Part shown: in pieces, positions 7,894 to 15,641 of the stretch
Layout: every line of letters begins with the position of its first letter
Numbering within the stretch: position 1 is the stretch's first letter
Source: Alteromonas antoniana
Lineage (GTDB): Bacteria > Pseudomonadota > Gammaproteobacteria > Enterobacterales > Alteromonadaceae
NCBI RefSeq assembly: GCF_019249295.1
Contig: NZ_JAESDH010000003.1
Span: 227,456-291,455 of the forward strand
Reading direction: 5' to 3'
Length of the DNA: 64,000 nucleotides
Notes under the pieces: model-generated
Told to the model about the DNA's origin: nothing
Databases searched by the model: none
The model's input: only the letters and a program-made list of their open reading frames with translations
Position numbers and translations under genes: made by a program

Positions 7894-8184
7894 ATGGAAA
7901 TTAATACTTCTTTATCATCCAGCCAAGCTAAGTTCGCAACTTGGATTGAAGAACAGATACCTTATCTATGGCCTCTATTTGACTTTAATAAAGCAGAGAT
8001 TATTTCTGGAAGTGTCTAGAAATTCTGTTCTGTTGCATCAAGTGGTGAGCAAATAATGGTAAAATTTGCTGCGTGGGTATGGTGCGGCAATAATCAATTT
8101 AATTTTGACTTCACCGACGCTGCCGCTCACTTGGATGAAAAGCAGATGAACGTTGTCACTGACTGGCTGAAAAGCCCGTTTTGA
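7894..8184 (+). pseudogene. Small gene with one in-frame TAG
   Basis: ATG 7894 opens a frame that meets TAG at 8017-8019 and then stays open in the same frame to TGA 8182-8184, giving 96 codons besides the final stop. The part after the TAG (from SVASSGEQIMVKFAAWVW on) reads as ordinary protein. The gene was therefore probably interrupted by a single nonsense mutation, or is read through. An internal ATG at 8056 could start a 42-residue product. It has no recognised family. Confidence 0.5.
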
Positions 8185-8210
8185 CCTTAATTAACGATAT
8201 TGGAATTACA

Positions 8211-8297
8211 ATGACAGGGCTGATATCTGAAATTATCGAACATGCTTCAGATTCTAACTTTGAGGTTTCTGCATTATTGCGGAAAGCTATCCCCCTG
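8211..8297 (+). pseudogene. AbiTii gene, 5' fragment
   Basis: The ATG at 8211 follows GGAATTACA and encodes MTGLISEIIEHASDSNFEVS, then ALLRKAIPL, before the IS3-family end. This matches the N-terminus of AbiTii abortive-infection proteins, which begin with a short helix followed by an LLRKA segment. Only about 29 codons remain. The rest of an AbiTii protein resumes on the other side of the insertion at 9913, but the two pieces overlap in family coordinates and do not rejoin seamlessly. Confidence 0.55.
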
Positions 8298-8360
8298 TGT
8301 CAGGATAGTTGTCGCCTCAGTTTTTCATAGTATTAGACAGGGTGCGGAAGTTAGGCATGA

Positions 8361-8852
8361 GTGAGACATTATCCAGAAGAACATAAAAAGGCAGTGGTTA
8401 GTAAGTTGATTGAAAGCGGTTTATCATTACGCCAGTTTGCGCAAAGAGAAGGTATTAGCCTGTCTACGTTGTATGGTTGGCGGGACAAGTATACAGAGGC
8501 CGATTTCAGTTTGACGAAAAGTAATACGCCAGAGAATTGGACCGCAGAGCAGAAGTTTTCTGCGGTGATAGAGACTGCTGCCATGTCGGAAGTTGAGGTA
8601 AGTGAATACTGCCGGAAAAAGGGCCTTTTCCCGGAGCAAATCCAGCAATGGAAACAAAGTTGCATCTCCGGTAATCAATCCGAGGCGGATAAACGTAAAC
8701 AGCAGGCCCAGGAACGCAAAGCGGATAAGAAGCGCATTAAAGAGCTGGAAAAAGAGCTAAAACGCAAAGACGCAGCTTTAGCCGAAACTGCTGCGCTACT
8801 GGTGCTCAGAAAAAAGTTAAATGCCTACTGGGGGGAAGACGAGGACAATTAA
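8361..8852 (+). CDS. IS3-family transposase OrfA
   Basis: This 163-residue protein starts at GTG 8361. An N-terminal helix-turn-helix (LRQFAQREGISLSTLYGWRD) binds the insertion-sequence ends. A second HTH-like segment lies around residues 55-95, and a Lys/Glu-rich leucine-zipper-like coiled coil (about residues 108-145) serves for multimerisation. It ends in WGEDEDN. A slippery A_AAA_AAG heptamer at 8810-8816 sits in frame near its end, allowing a -1 shift into OrfB. Confidence 0.85.
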   Translation: MRHYPEEHKKAVVSKLIESGLSLRQFAQREGISLSTLYGWRDKYTEADFSLTKSNTPENWTAEQKFSAVIETAAMSEVEVSEYCRKKGLFPEQIQQWKQSCISGNQSEADKRKQQAQERKADKKRIKELEKELKRKDAALAETAALLVLRKKLNAYWGEDEDN

Positions 8853-9892
8853 CCACGTTCTCAGATAGGCAATACTATGTTTCACTGGTTGACGAAGCCG
8901 TTAGCTCGGGTGCCAGAAAACACAAAGCCTGTGACATCATCGGCTTATCCCTGCGCACGTTACAACGCTGGCGTGATGCGGATGGGATTCGAGCAGATAA
9001 ACGCCCGGAGGCGGTCAGGCCGACACCTGCTAATAAACTAACTGAGGTAGAACAACAAGCCATTTTGGATATCTGCAATGAAGAGCGGTTTGCCAGTTTA
9101 CCGCCCAGTCAGATTGTGCCCATGTTGGCCGATGAGGGAGTTTATCTGGGTTCGGAATCCAGCTTTTACCGTATATTGAAAGCCAATAATCAGCTTAGCC
9201 ACAGAGGCAAAGCAAAACCCAAAGGTACACTGGCAAAACCTGATGGATTTACGGCTACGGGACCCTGTGAAGTGTGGACCTGGGATATATCGTACTGCCC
9301 CTCTACAGTTATTGGTCGGTTCTTTTATCTGTACATGATAATGGATATTTTTAGCCGTAAAGTTGTGGGATGGGAAGTGTATGATTGCGAGTCTGGTGAG
9401 CATGCCGCTAACCTATTAGAACGCACGCTATGGTCTGAGAAATGCGTGAATGAAGAGATAATCTTACATTCTGATAATGGCAGTCCGATGAAGAGCCTGA
9501 CCATGCAAGCTAAGATGATTGAAATGGGCGTTATCGGCTCACGTAGCCGACCCGGTGTCAGTAATGACAACCCTTACTCAGAATCTCTGTTCCGCACAGT
9601 CAAATACTGCCATAGATGGCCGAGTGAAGGCTTTAAGTCGCTGGAGGAAGCGCGAGCCTGGGTGCGAGATTTTGTCCGCTGGTATAACACCGAACATCGC
9701 CATAGCCGCATAAGATTCGTTACCCCAGAGCAGCGACACAAAGGTGAAGACCAACAGATACTGGCAAAGCGCACTGAGTTATATGCCGAGGCAAAAGTGA
9801 GAAATCCAAGTCGTTGGTCTGGTGAAACCAGAAACTGGGATAAGATCGGAAGCGTAGAGCTAAATCCGGAGAATAAAAAAGAAGCAGCTTAA
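8816..9892 (+). CDS. IS3-family transposase OrfB (DDE integrase), -1 frame
   Basis: The -1 frame is open from before the slippery site to TAA 9890-9892. No ATG occurs in it until 9122, deep inside the protein; a TTG lies at 9065. Expression by frameshifting as an OrfAB fusion is therefore likely. The integrase core shows the DDE residues in WTWDISYCPS, ILHSDNGSPM and NPYSESLFRTVKY. An HTH-like segment (IIGLSLRTLQRWRD) precedes it. The product catalyses strand transfer of the element. Confidence 0.85.
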   Translation, partial: VKCLLGGRRGQLTTFSDRQYYVSLVDEAVSSGARKHKACDIIGLSLRTLQRWRDADGIRADKRPEAVRPTPANKLTEVEQQAILDICNEERFASLPPSQIVPMLADEGVYLGSESSFYRILKANNQLSHRGKAKPKGTLAKPDGFTATGPCEVWTWDISYCPSTVIGRFFYLYMIMDIFSRKVVGWEVYDCESGEHAANLLERTLWSEKCVNEEIILHSDNGSPMKSLTMQAKMIEMGVIGSRSRPGVSNDNPYSESLFRTVKYCHRWPSEGFKSLEEARAWVRDFVRWYNTEHRHSRIRFVTPEQRHKGEDQQILAKRTELYAEAKVRNPSRWSGETRNWDKIGSVELNPENKKEAA

Positions 9893-9912
9893 CAGCTCAG
9901 GCGACAACTACC

Positions 9913-10755
9913 TTGAAAAACGCCGCTATTGTGGCCTCCAGTCGTCTTCAAATTCTCGAAATGAGAGATTGGATGAAAAGGGAGCTAGACGGGTATAGTG
10001 AGAATGACGAAATTCCAGCTTATCGAGAACTTACTGGGCAGCCGTTTTATTTCAACCCTTACAACGGATGGCAACCTATAATTTTCGAATCTACCCGAGA
10101 AGCAGAAATATTCTCCAAGAGAACAATTAAGCAATCTGTAAGTGAGTTAGATGCATTGGTTGAAGGCCACAAACATGATAATAGTCTCGGGAGTCCATTC
10201 AGTGGCGAAGCGTTAAAAAGAATCTGTAGGGGAATAGGTTTTTCAACTAACGCAAGACTGAATATTTCTGTTACCGAAATCATTCGTGTGCTCTCTACGG
10301 TTAGAAATGAAGTGCTAAATTGGGCGCTGAATTTAGAGGAAAATGGGGTGTTAGGAGAAGGTATGCAGTTTAGTGACAGAGAAAAAGATATTGCTAAAGA
10401 TAGCTCCATAACCAACAACTACATAAACAATCATTTTGGAAGTGTTAGTAACTCTCCTATTCAACAAGGGACGACGCAATCTACGCAAACAAATTCTTAC
10501 AGTGATAGCTCGGATAAATTAGTAGAGATAATTTGTGAAATTCGAAGAGCCAAACCTGATTGGCCTCTTTCAGAAGAAGATAGCGAACAGCTGGATGTAA
10601 GTGTTGAAACACTTGAAGCTCAAACCAAGTCCAGTCAGCCAAATTCTATCATTGTAAACGAATCTCTTAAGTCTGCACGAAGTGTCATAGAAGGCATTGC
10701 AGGGAGTGTGGCCGCTACGCAACTTACAACTATGATTTCAACATTATTGCCTTGA
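9913..10755 (+). pseudogene. AbiTii abortive-infection protein lacking its N-terminus
   Basis: The frame runs from the edge of the IS3-family element and encodes about 280 residues. RLQILEMRDWMKRELDGY followed by IPAYRELTGQPF is the hallmark of the AbiTii domain. A polar linker and a C-terminal SARSVIEGIAGSVAA helix complete the usual architecture. AbiTii proteins belong to phage-defence abortive infection. The apparent TTG start at 9913 lies within the IS end and about 20 N-terminal residues are missing, so function is doubtful. A winged-helix gene follows at once. Confidence 0.6.
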
Positions 10756-10767
10756 TGGGAAACAATT

Positions 10768-11139
10768 ATGGATGAACAGTTAGAACTACTATCAAAATAT
10801 TCTGGTAACTCCAAGCAGGAAATTGAGGTTGCCTTCAAAGATAAGCCAGAGCTCCTGAGCGCATCCGTTTTAGGAGTAAATATCTTTGAAGAATTGCAAA
10901 GTCAGATCAATAAGCACCAAGTTTTAAAAGAGTTAATTGCTTACATAGATAGTAATTTCTCTGTTGGTGAGCGGTTAGCCCCTGAAAGAGAGGTTGCCGA
11001 TATCCTAGGTTATGAGCGCTCTACTATTCGTGAATACTATCCTCACTTGAAGCTTTTCGGATACCTAGATATTCAACACGGTAAACCGACTGTCTATAAA
11101 CGCTCATTTGAACCGCAAATAGTCAAATTGGTGAGGTAG
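10768..11139 (+). CDS. Winged-helix (GntR-like) small regulator
   Basis: The 123-residue protein has a C-terminal winged-helix segment resembling GntR regulators: a helix with FSVGERLAPEREVADILGYE, a recognition-like STIREYYPHLKLFGYL, and a wing DIQHGKPTVYKR. The N-terminal half is helical and has no ligand domain that I know. It starts 12 bases after the AbiTii stop behind GGGAAAC, so it likely shares a transcript with it. It may regulate the defence gene or the following array. Confidence 0.55.
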   Translation: MDEQLELLSKYSGNSKQEIEVAFKDKPELLSASVLGVNIFEELQSQINKHQVLKELIAYIDSNFSVGERLAPEREVADILGYERSTIREYYPHLKLFGYLDIQHGKPTVYKRSFEPQIVKLVR

Positions 11140-11144
11140 GAAAC

Positions 11145-11345
11145 ATGATGGTTTTTAAAAGTAGTTATTCATGGGTGTTTCTAATACTGACTGTATTGAG
11201 CTAATGGGTAGGATTATCAGGGTTATTAGACAATGAACCTGATATTTTCGGACTTCGGGACTCTCTAGCTTGGGTGGTTATTTTGGCCGGTGCTTTTTCC
11301 TCTTACCAGTTCATAAGTTTAACGTTCAGAATCAAAAACAAGTGA
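11145..11345 (+). pseudogene. Small two-helix membrane protein gene with one in-frame TAA
   Basis: ATG 11145, behind TAGGAAAC, opens a frame that meets TAA at 11202-11204 and then continues in the same frame to TGA 11343-11345. The first part is a hydrophobic helix (SWVFLILTVLS) and the second part has another (LAWVVILAGAFSSYQFISL). The intact product would be a 65-residue double-spanning membrane protein. As it stands only a 19-residue peptide is made, unless the stop is read through. Confidence 0.5.
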
Positions 11346-11357
11346 TAGGAAATAATC

Positions 11358-11588
11358 ATGAGTAGAGAGCTGTTCATTAATTTCATGCGGAGTAAGAGGG
11401 TGGAACCAACAGAAAAGGATGTTAAACATTTTGAGCGTATGGCTGAGTCCTTTATGGAGCCAGCAATAGAGCAGTTAGAAGAGCAACTAGATAAAGCCAA
11501 TAGCCTCCTCTCTGAACTAAGAGAGCACGGGGATTTCGGTTCACATTGGGATAAAAAAATCACTGAACTATTGGTGGTTAAAGATTAA
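11358..11588 (+). CDS. Small coiled-coil protein
   Basis: This encodes 76 residues, starting behind GATAGGAAATAATC. A long Glu/Leu/Gln-rich amphipathic helix from about residue 20 to 58 (EQLEEQLDKANSLLSELREH) looks like a coiled coil. There is no known family. It follows the broken membrane-protein gene with 12 bases between them and opens the run of small genes with the shared start module. Confidence 0.55.
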   Translation: MSRELFINFMRSKRVEPTEKDVKHFERMAESFMEPAIEQLEEQLDKANSLLSELREHGDFGSHWDKKITELLVVKD

Positions 11589-11606
11589 TTGGAATAACGA
11601 TGCATC

Positions 11607-12188
11607 ATGAGAACACTCATAGAAACAGTTAATACCCTTCAGCAATGCTGCTACGCATTAAGATGTACCTCTTTGATTGAACATGAAGCAGATAGTGCAA
11701 TTGAGTACAACGATGATGATGCGAACTGGGATTTGATGATTACCGCAGGGCGCGAAAGTAAACAAATAATTCAAACGTTACTTTTCCAGCGAGACGAACT
11801 TATTCTAGCCATTAACCGATGTTTGAATGAATCAAACACATCACCGTTAGTAGAACTAATCCCCGAAAGCAATAATTTACACTCCATTGATGTTTTACAT
11901 CAGGATTTACTCCCCCCTTGCGCAGTAAAGTTTCACAGTATTCAGACTCCAAATACTGTCGAAGATTTATGCACGGAACTGGACACATCTTTGGTTTATC
12001 TTCTTTCTCGTGACTATGGAGAGATGAAAAATCCGATAGTTGAGGAAGAAAAGTGCGAAGTCTGGACTGTAACGGGTAACCCTGCACTGTGGCCTCTATT
12101 TATTGATTTAGATGGCACCTGTTTCGCGGTGGAAATAAGAAAAGTGGGTAGCCATTATGTATTTTTCGCTGAATGCAGTGAAAAGTAA
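11607..12188 (+). CDS. Unknown protein, small-gene array
   Basis: At 193 residues this is the largest product in the array. It is acidic, with a helical first 75 residues and a C-terminal half that looks like a mixed alpha/beta domain (the stretch from EVWTVTGNPALWPLF to HYVFFAECSEK). No signal peptide or family is recognised. The stronger-placed upstream ATG at 11600 leads only to a 10-residue peptide that overlaps this start in another frame and might dampen its translation. Confidence 0.55.
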   Translation: MRTLIETVNTLQQCCYALRCTSLIEHEADSAIEYNDDDANWDLMITAGRESKQIIQTLLFQRDELILAINRCLNESNTSPLVELIPESNNLHSIDVLHQDLLPPCAVKFHSIQTPNTVEDLCTELDTSLVYLLSRDYGEMKNPIVEEEKCEVWTVTGNPALWPLFIDLDGTCFAVEIRKVGSHYVFFAECSEK

Positions 12189-12223
12189 AATCCAAATAAT
12201 GATTCATTGAAATAGAAGAAAAT

Positions 12224-12433
12224 ATGACAAGTGAAGAGTTTAACGCTTGGGCAGATAAGTACAATCTTAGCATTGAACAAGCTGCCAAGGTTTTAGGAAC
12301 ATCTCGGGCGAATGGCTTCAAGTATGCTAATGGCTCACGACCAGTTAGTAAAGCTGTAGCTTATGGGGCTGAAGCAATTGACCTACTTGCACAAAAAGAA
12401 AGTCTCAAATTGATACAGAAAAGACTTGCATAG
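12224..12433 (+). CDS. Small Cro/XRE-like DNA-binding protein
   Basis: The 69-residue product is almost entirely a helix-turn-helix: LSIEQAAKVLGTSRANGFKY, followed by NGSRPVSKAVAYGAEAI. It would bind DNA as a dimer. Just after the stop, TCTCAAAATGAGA (12434-12446) is a short palindrome that could be its operator, upstream of the next gene. Unlike its neighbours it lacks the GGAAAC start signal. It is a plausible local repressor of the array. Confidence 0.6.
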   Translation: MTSEEFNAWADKYNLSIEQAAKVLGTSRANGFKYANGSRPVSKAVAYGAEAIDLLAQKESLKLIQKRLA

Positions 12434-12476
12434 TCTCAAAATGAGATTATGATTATACTCAATACACCAATCGAAC

Positions 12477-12809
12477 ATGAGAACTCTAATGGACGCTTCA
12501 GAGAAGTACATAGAATGTCTTTACCACAAAAATTGCGGCGGTTTCGCTACTGGAAATTCTGACTTGTGTGAAGACTGTCACGAGGAACAGCGTGAACTAC
12601 AAGAGCTAAATAAGCCTACTGTTCGCAATAAAGAGTATTTCAACGGGGCGGAATTTGATTGTTCCAAGGAACACCTTTTAAATGAGCTGGCTACCCGTGC
12701 TGAGCAGTGGTTTAAGCAAACTGATGGCGCTTATGCAATTCCTCGGGTTGGTGGTCAATTAGAACAGATATTAGAAATGGCTATAGCCGCCAAACTAAAA
12801 TCAAACTAA
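12477..12809 (+). CDS. Small protein with Cys-rich motif
   Basis: The 110-residue product has a putative zinc-binding N-terminus with Cys residues in CLYHKNCGG and LCEDCHEE, followed by a helical domain (LLNELATRAEQWFKQ). It starts at ATG 12477 about 30 bases after a small palindrome. It resembles phage-type accessory proteins in size, but I cannot name a family. Confidence 0.55.
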   Translation: MRTLMDASEKYIECLYHKNCGGFATGNSDLCEDCHEEQRELQELNKPTVRNKEYFNGAEFDCSKEHLLNELATRAEQWFKQTDGAYAIPRVGGQLEQILEMAIAAKLKSN

Positions 12810-12823
12810 TGGGAAGCATGACT

Positions 12824-13066
12824 ATGAACTCACGTCTCTTCCCAGAGCTGGATAAGCTTGCAGCCTTCAACAGTGACATCACTCAGATTCGTTCGTTTTT
12901 GGAAGAAATGAGCGAAAAGGGCTTTGAGTTTGGTCGGTGGGATGGTGATAAATTCTATCCGGCAAACCTTGAATTAGAAAGTGTTATCCATGAGCATTTT
13001 GGGATTGATCTGCCAACGGTTGAAAAAGAGCGCAGGCAAGTATTAGAGAAGCTCCACAACCAATAG
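12824..13066 (+). CDS. Unknown small acidic protein
   Basis: I choose ATG 12824, seven bases after GGGAAG, over the earlier in-frame ATGs at 12809 and 12818, giving 80 residues. The protein is acidic with a likely N-terminal helix pair and the segment GFEFGRWDGDKFYP in the middle. No family is recognised. It follows the previous gene directly. Confidence 0.5.
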   Translation: MNSRLFPELDKLAAFNSDITQIRSFLEEMSEKGFEFGRWDGDKFYPANLELESVIHEHFGIDLPTVEKERRQVLEKLHNQ

Positions 13067-13074
13067 GAAACACG

Positions 13075-13464
13075 ATGAAAAAGACGTTTAGTGTGTTATT
13101 TATGGTTGTATTATTTATCAATAAATGTTTTGCGGTAGAGTTGTCAAACATCTACATCCCTTCGGGTAAAAAAGCGAACCTTGCTGAAGGCACGGCTTTT
13201 GTCTTGGGATTGAATGTTTGCGTTTTAACTAAAAAAACGTCTTGCCTTAAAATCACCCCTGAAACAAAGTCTGTTACTGCTATTTTCGTCATGGAAGATA
13301 CCGAGGAAATGAAACATGAAACGCTTTCAGTCGAGCACAAAAGTGATCATTACAGACTTAAACGAAATGATGGGTCGTATGTAACTAAAGTCGAGACGGT
13401 ATATAGGCAGGTTGGTTCAGGCGCATATGTCAAGAACTCAAACTTCGAAGAATTTATCAGGTAG
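13075..13464 (+). CDS. Exported small protein (Sec signal peptide)
   Basis: The 129-residue product starts with a clear signal peptide: KK, then a hydrophobic run (VLFMVVLFI) and a likely cleavage after KCFA at about residue 20. The mature part is about 109 residues, has two cysteines (VCVLTKKTSC) that may form a disulphide, and looks beta-rich. It is preceded by the canonical TAGGAAACACG module. It is the only array member that is clearly exported. Function is unknown. Confidence 0.6.
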   Translation: MKKTFSVLFMVVLFINKCFAVELSNIYIPSGKKANLAEGTAFVLGLNVCVLTKKTSCLKITPETKSVTAIFVMEDTEEMKHETLSVEHKSDHYRLKRNDGSYVTKVETVYRQVGSGAYVKNSNFEEFIR

Positions 13465-13473
13465 GTAATACAG

Positions 13474-13788
13474 ATGTTCAAGTACATCAAAGCTTATATG
13501 AAAGCCAGAGCCGAAGGCTCGATGCTCGGAGATAAAGCCAGAGAAAATGCTTTGGATGTGCTTTATACGCATGGTTTAAAGGCACATCTTTATTTGCCTA
13601 GCATCGGTAAGCGCGACAATCGTGAGCTTTGTGAAGCGATGGATCTGCTCTCTGCTGCCGGTTACTTGATCACCGATAGAGATAATCAACTGGTTGGAAA
13701 AATTGCTCAAGCCAGAATGACAAGTAGTGAAGTGGCTGAAGAGCGCAGAAAGACTTTTAAGTTGGTTGATACAGACCAAAACCAATGA
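13474..13788 (+). CDS. Unknown small protein
   Basis: This 104-residue, mainly helical protein is basic at its start (MFKYIKAYMKARAEG) and charged at its end. It sits 10 bases after the exported protein gene, and its stop overlaps the next Shine-Dalgarno module (TGATGGGAAACACG). No domain is recognised, although LCEAMDLLSAAGYLI followed by TDRDNQLVGKI could be a small winged-helix-like fold. Confidence 0.5.
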   Translation: MFKYIKAYMKARAEGSMLGDKARENALDVLYTHGLKAHLYLPSIGKRDNRELCEAMDLLSAAGYLITDRDNQLVGKIAQARMTSSEVAEERRKTFKLVDTDQNQ

Positions 13789-13799
13789 TGGGAAACACG

Positions 13800-14012
13800 A
13801 TGGCCGCGACTAAACAGCAGGTATTAGATTTGGAGCGCTGCAACATTAACCTTGCTGCGCTGGGGAATATCAGGGAACAGTTGGAAAAAGTACGTCCATC
13901 GGACGACGAATCCTTTGCCGGATACATTTCTAAAATTCATTCCCTGATAGACGAAATGAGCGCTGATGAAATCTCTTTAAGGGACGCTTTTTTCGAAGAA
14001 TTGACGCAATAG
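13800..14012 (+). CDS. Unknown small helical protein
   Basis: The module TGATGGGAAACACG places the start at ATG 13800 rather than at the in-frame ATG 13785, giving 70 residues. The product is acidic and alpha-helical, probably a short coiled coil. No family is recognised. It lies between two other tiny genes with no spare sequence. Confidence 0.5.
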   Translation: MAATKQQVLDLERCNINLAALGNIREQLEKVRPSDDESFAGYISKIHSLIDEMSADEISLRDAFFEELTQ

Positions 14013-14022
14013 GAATCAGCAG

Positions 14023-14232
14023 ATGAGCGTAATTTTAGCTTTGGGATGCCAGTGTTTTAACTGTGGAATTGAGTTCCCCGATGATGAAAATGCACCTGGG
14101 ACTGACGGCTGGAAGAGTGGATTAGCATCTACAGAAGATGATGAAGATTTTGAGCTATCGACGGTGTTTGCATGTAAGCGATGCTCCCCACTGTTGCTAG
14201 ATGCCGCTCCATTTCCTTCCGAATCAGCATAA
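14023..14232 (+). CDS. Mini zinc-ribbon-like protein
   Basis: The 69-residue product has paired cysteines at both ends of a loop: CQCFNC near residues 9-14 and CKRC near residues 51-54. This is the spacing of a zinc ribbon. The loop between them is acidic and Gly-rich. It probably binds zinc and may contact nucleic acid or protein. It starts behind TAGGAATCAGCAG. Confidence 0.55.
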   Translation: MSVILALGCQCFNCGIEFPDDENAPGTDGWKSGLASTEDDEDFELSTVFACKRCSPLLLDAAPFPSESA

Positions 14233-14242
14233 AGGAAACACG

Positions 14243-14542
14243 ATGTCTGTTTGGATGGAACTTAGGTGTGAGCAAGCAAGCGAAGATCACGCTGAAAGGC
14301 TTTACACGGGCAGAAAAGATGCGCATGGACTCGATGAAACTTCTGAGTGTTGGAGTCACATTAACAGCGGTTGTGGTGAGACATCAGGTAGTGCAAGTCA
14401 GAAGTCTGTCATAGACAATTATAAAGACATTTGCCAGACCGCAACCGCAAGCGGCTGGAAGCGAGTAAATGGCAATTGGGTATGCCCTCATTGCCTTGAA
14501 TTCAAAGGTAAAAACATGCCTAAAGCAAGAAAGTGGGCATAG
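14243..14542 (+). CDS. Small Cys-rich protein, phage-like
   Basis: The 99-residue product starts at ATG 14243 behind AAAGGAAACACG. It begins MSVWMELRCEQ, has several cysteines in the middle, and ends with WKRVNGNWVCPHC, a half zinc finger. Similar short proteins occur in phages and plasmids of marine bacteria, but I cannot assign a named family. The array position suggests an accessory role during infection or transfer. Confidence 0.5.
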   Translation: MSVWMELRCEQASEDHAERLYTGRKDAHGLDETSECWSHINSGCGETSGSASQKSVIDNYKDICQTATASGWKRVNGNWVCPHCLEFKGKNMPKARKWA

Positions 14543-14552
14543 AGGAAACAAT

Positions 14553-14732
14553 ATGGCTGAAAAAGTAATGACGGTTGTACTCAGGTTCGATGAAAATGCT
14601 GAGTTACCTTCGCAGTTAACAGAAGCAATGCACAAAGGAATACAGGTCGGCGGGTGTAATGTTACCGCTGTCTCAAATGAAGATGAAATTGCGCGTGTGG
14701 AGCAGTTTGAAAATGCCCAAATGGGCATGTAG
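14553..14732 (+). CDS. Unknown small acidic protein
   Basis: I choose ATG 14553 behind AGAGGAAACAAT over upstream alternatives, giving 59 residues. The sequence begins as a beta strand (VMTVVLRF) and has two likely helices. It is compact and acidic and may be a small inhibitor-type protein, but no family is recognised. Confidence 0.45.
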   Translation: MAEKVMTVVLRFDENAELPSQLTEAMHKGIQVGGCNVTAVSNEDEIARVEQFENAQMGM

Positions 14733-14740
14733 GAGACATC

Positions 14741-15016
14741 ATGGAAACCTTAAGGCAGATTGCAAACGATAACTATAGAACTGGCGATAAATCGATAATC
14801 ACCAGTATGACAGCTTTGCGTGGTGAGATGATAAGTAATCTTGAAAAACAAGAGTCAATTAACATCGAAGATATCCAAGACCTAGATCGTGTCGGTAGGT
14901 TTACTGTCGCCCAATCCATGTTTTCTAAATGCGCTTCTGAAGCTAGAAAATACTTACTGACAGATGAGCATCCACACGTTCGTTCTGCTGCTGAAAACGC
15001 AAAAAATAGAATGTAG
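14741..15016 (+). CDS. Unknown small helical protein
   Basis: This 91-residue helical protein starts nine bases after the preceding stop, behind TAGGAGACATC. It has no signal peptide, membrane helix or metal motif. The stop overlaps the next module (TAGGAAATAGAA). No family is recognised. Confidence 0.5.
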   Translation: METLRQIANDNYRTGDKSIITSMTALRGEMISNLEKQESINIEDIQDLDRVGRFTVAQSMFSKCASEARKYLLTDEHPHVRSAAENAKNRM

Positions 15017-15025
15017 GAAATAGAA

Positions 15026-15385
15026 ATGAGTACCAGTGTCGTCTTTTACATTCGTACCGATTTACCTGAGAAGGTGGAAAAGCACCTATGTGAGTCGCTG
15101 TCGAATTGGGAGTGGGCAATTTCACTATATCCCACTTCTGCGCAATCCGTTCATGACTCAATGAATGTAAATGACAAAGATGAACCTAATTGGCATGTGT
15201 GGAGTTCGTACATTCCACTCTCTGAGTCTTATGGTTCTGGAATTGGAGCTAATTATTCAAAGGCTCTTGCTGCATTGCATGGCGTAAAAGGTGCAATTCA
15301 GGATCTGCTAATTAGTGATTCAACAACCGGCGAGGCAGGTCAAAAACTAGATGGCTCGGCACTCGATATTTATAAAAATGGGTAA
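15026..15385 (+). CDS. Unknown small protein
   Basis: The 119-residue product looks like a mixed alpha/beta fold: a strand at SVVFYIRTDL, a helix at PEKVEKHLCESLSNWEW, and a polar WHVWSSYIPLSE segment. No named domain is recognised. It starts behind TAGGAAATAGAA in the same style as its neighbours, and its stop runs into the next module (TAATGGGAAAAATC). Confidence 0.5.
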   Translation: MSTSVVFYIRTDLPEKVEKHLCESLSNWEWAISLYPTSAQSVHDSMNVNDKDEPNWHVWSSYIPLSESYGSGIGANYSKALAALHGVKGAIQDLLISDSTTGEAGQKLDGSALDIYKNG

Positions 15386-15396
15386 TGGGAAAAATC

Positions 15397-15624
15397 ATGG
15401 AATTGAAAAAATACCGGATAGTGTCGAACCAAGTCCTGCTTAATACCGCATTGGAACTATTGCGTGGGGTCAATGAAGGTGAGATGACAGGCAGTGATGC
15501 TACTAAATTTGGTGAAGTGCGCCGTGACCTGGAAAAGCTTGCTAAACACTCTTTGCCTGAAAAGGTTGCTGAAGCTCTATATCCAAGTAAACCAGAATTA
15601 ATGGACATTCCATTCGACAAATAA
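15397..15624 (+). CDS. Unknown small protein
   Basis: The start is placed at ATG 15397 after GGGAAAAATC, giving 75 residues. The product is charged and helical, with a proline-rich C-terminus. No family is recognised. The upstream in-frame ATG at 15385 lies inside the Shine-Dalgarno module and is less likely. Confidence 0.5.
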   Translation: MELKKYRIVSNQVLLNTALELLRGVNEGEMTGSDATKFGEVRRDLEKLAKHSLPEKVAEALYPSKPELMDIPFDK

Positions 15625-15641
15625 GGGTGATGGGAAACATA

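Larger units (their letters stand above)
8300..9916 (+). mobile_element. IS3-family insertion sequence
   Basis: The ends carry inverted repeats TCAGGATAGTTGTCGCCT (8300-8317) and, reversed, TCAAGGTAGTTGTCGCCT (9899-9916), matching at 16 of 18 positions. Between them lie overlapping orfA and orfB in a -1 frame relation, the standard IS3 layout. The exact outermost bases are uncertain by two or three. I see no matching target-site duplication, which suggests that the flanks were rearranged after insertion. Confidence 0.85.

Noticed and set aside
8211..10755. AbiTii gene interrupted by a simple IS insertion
   Set aside because: The two pieces overlap in family alignment and no target duplication is present, so they do not rejoin into one gene.
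11600..11632. Ten-residue frame starting at ATG 11600
   Set aside because: It has the best-placed ATG after the Shine-Dalgarno sequence, but the peptide is too short to support as a gene. It is mentioned only as a possible influence on the gene at 11607.
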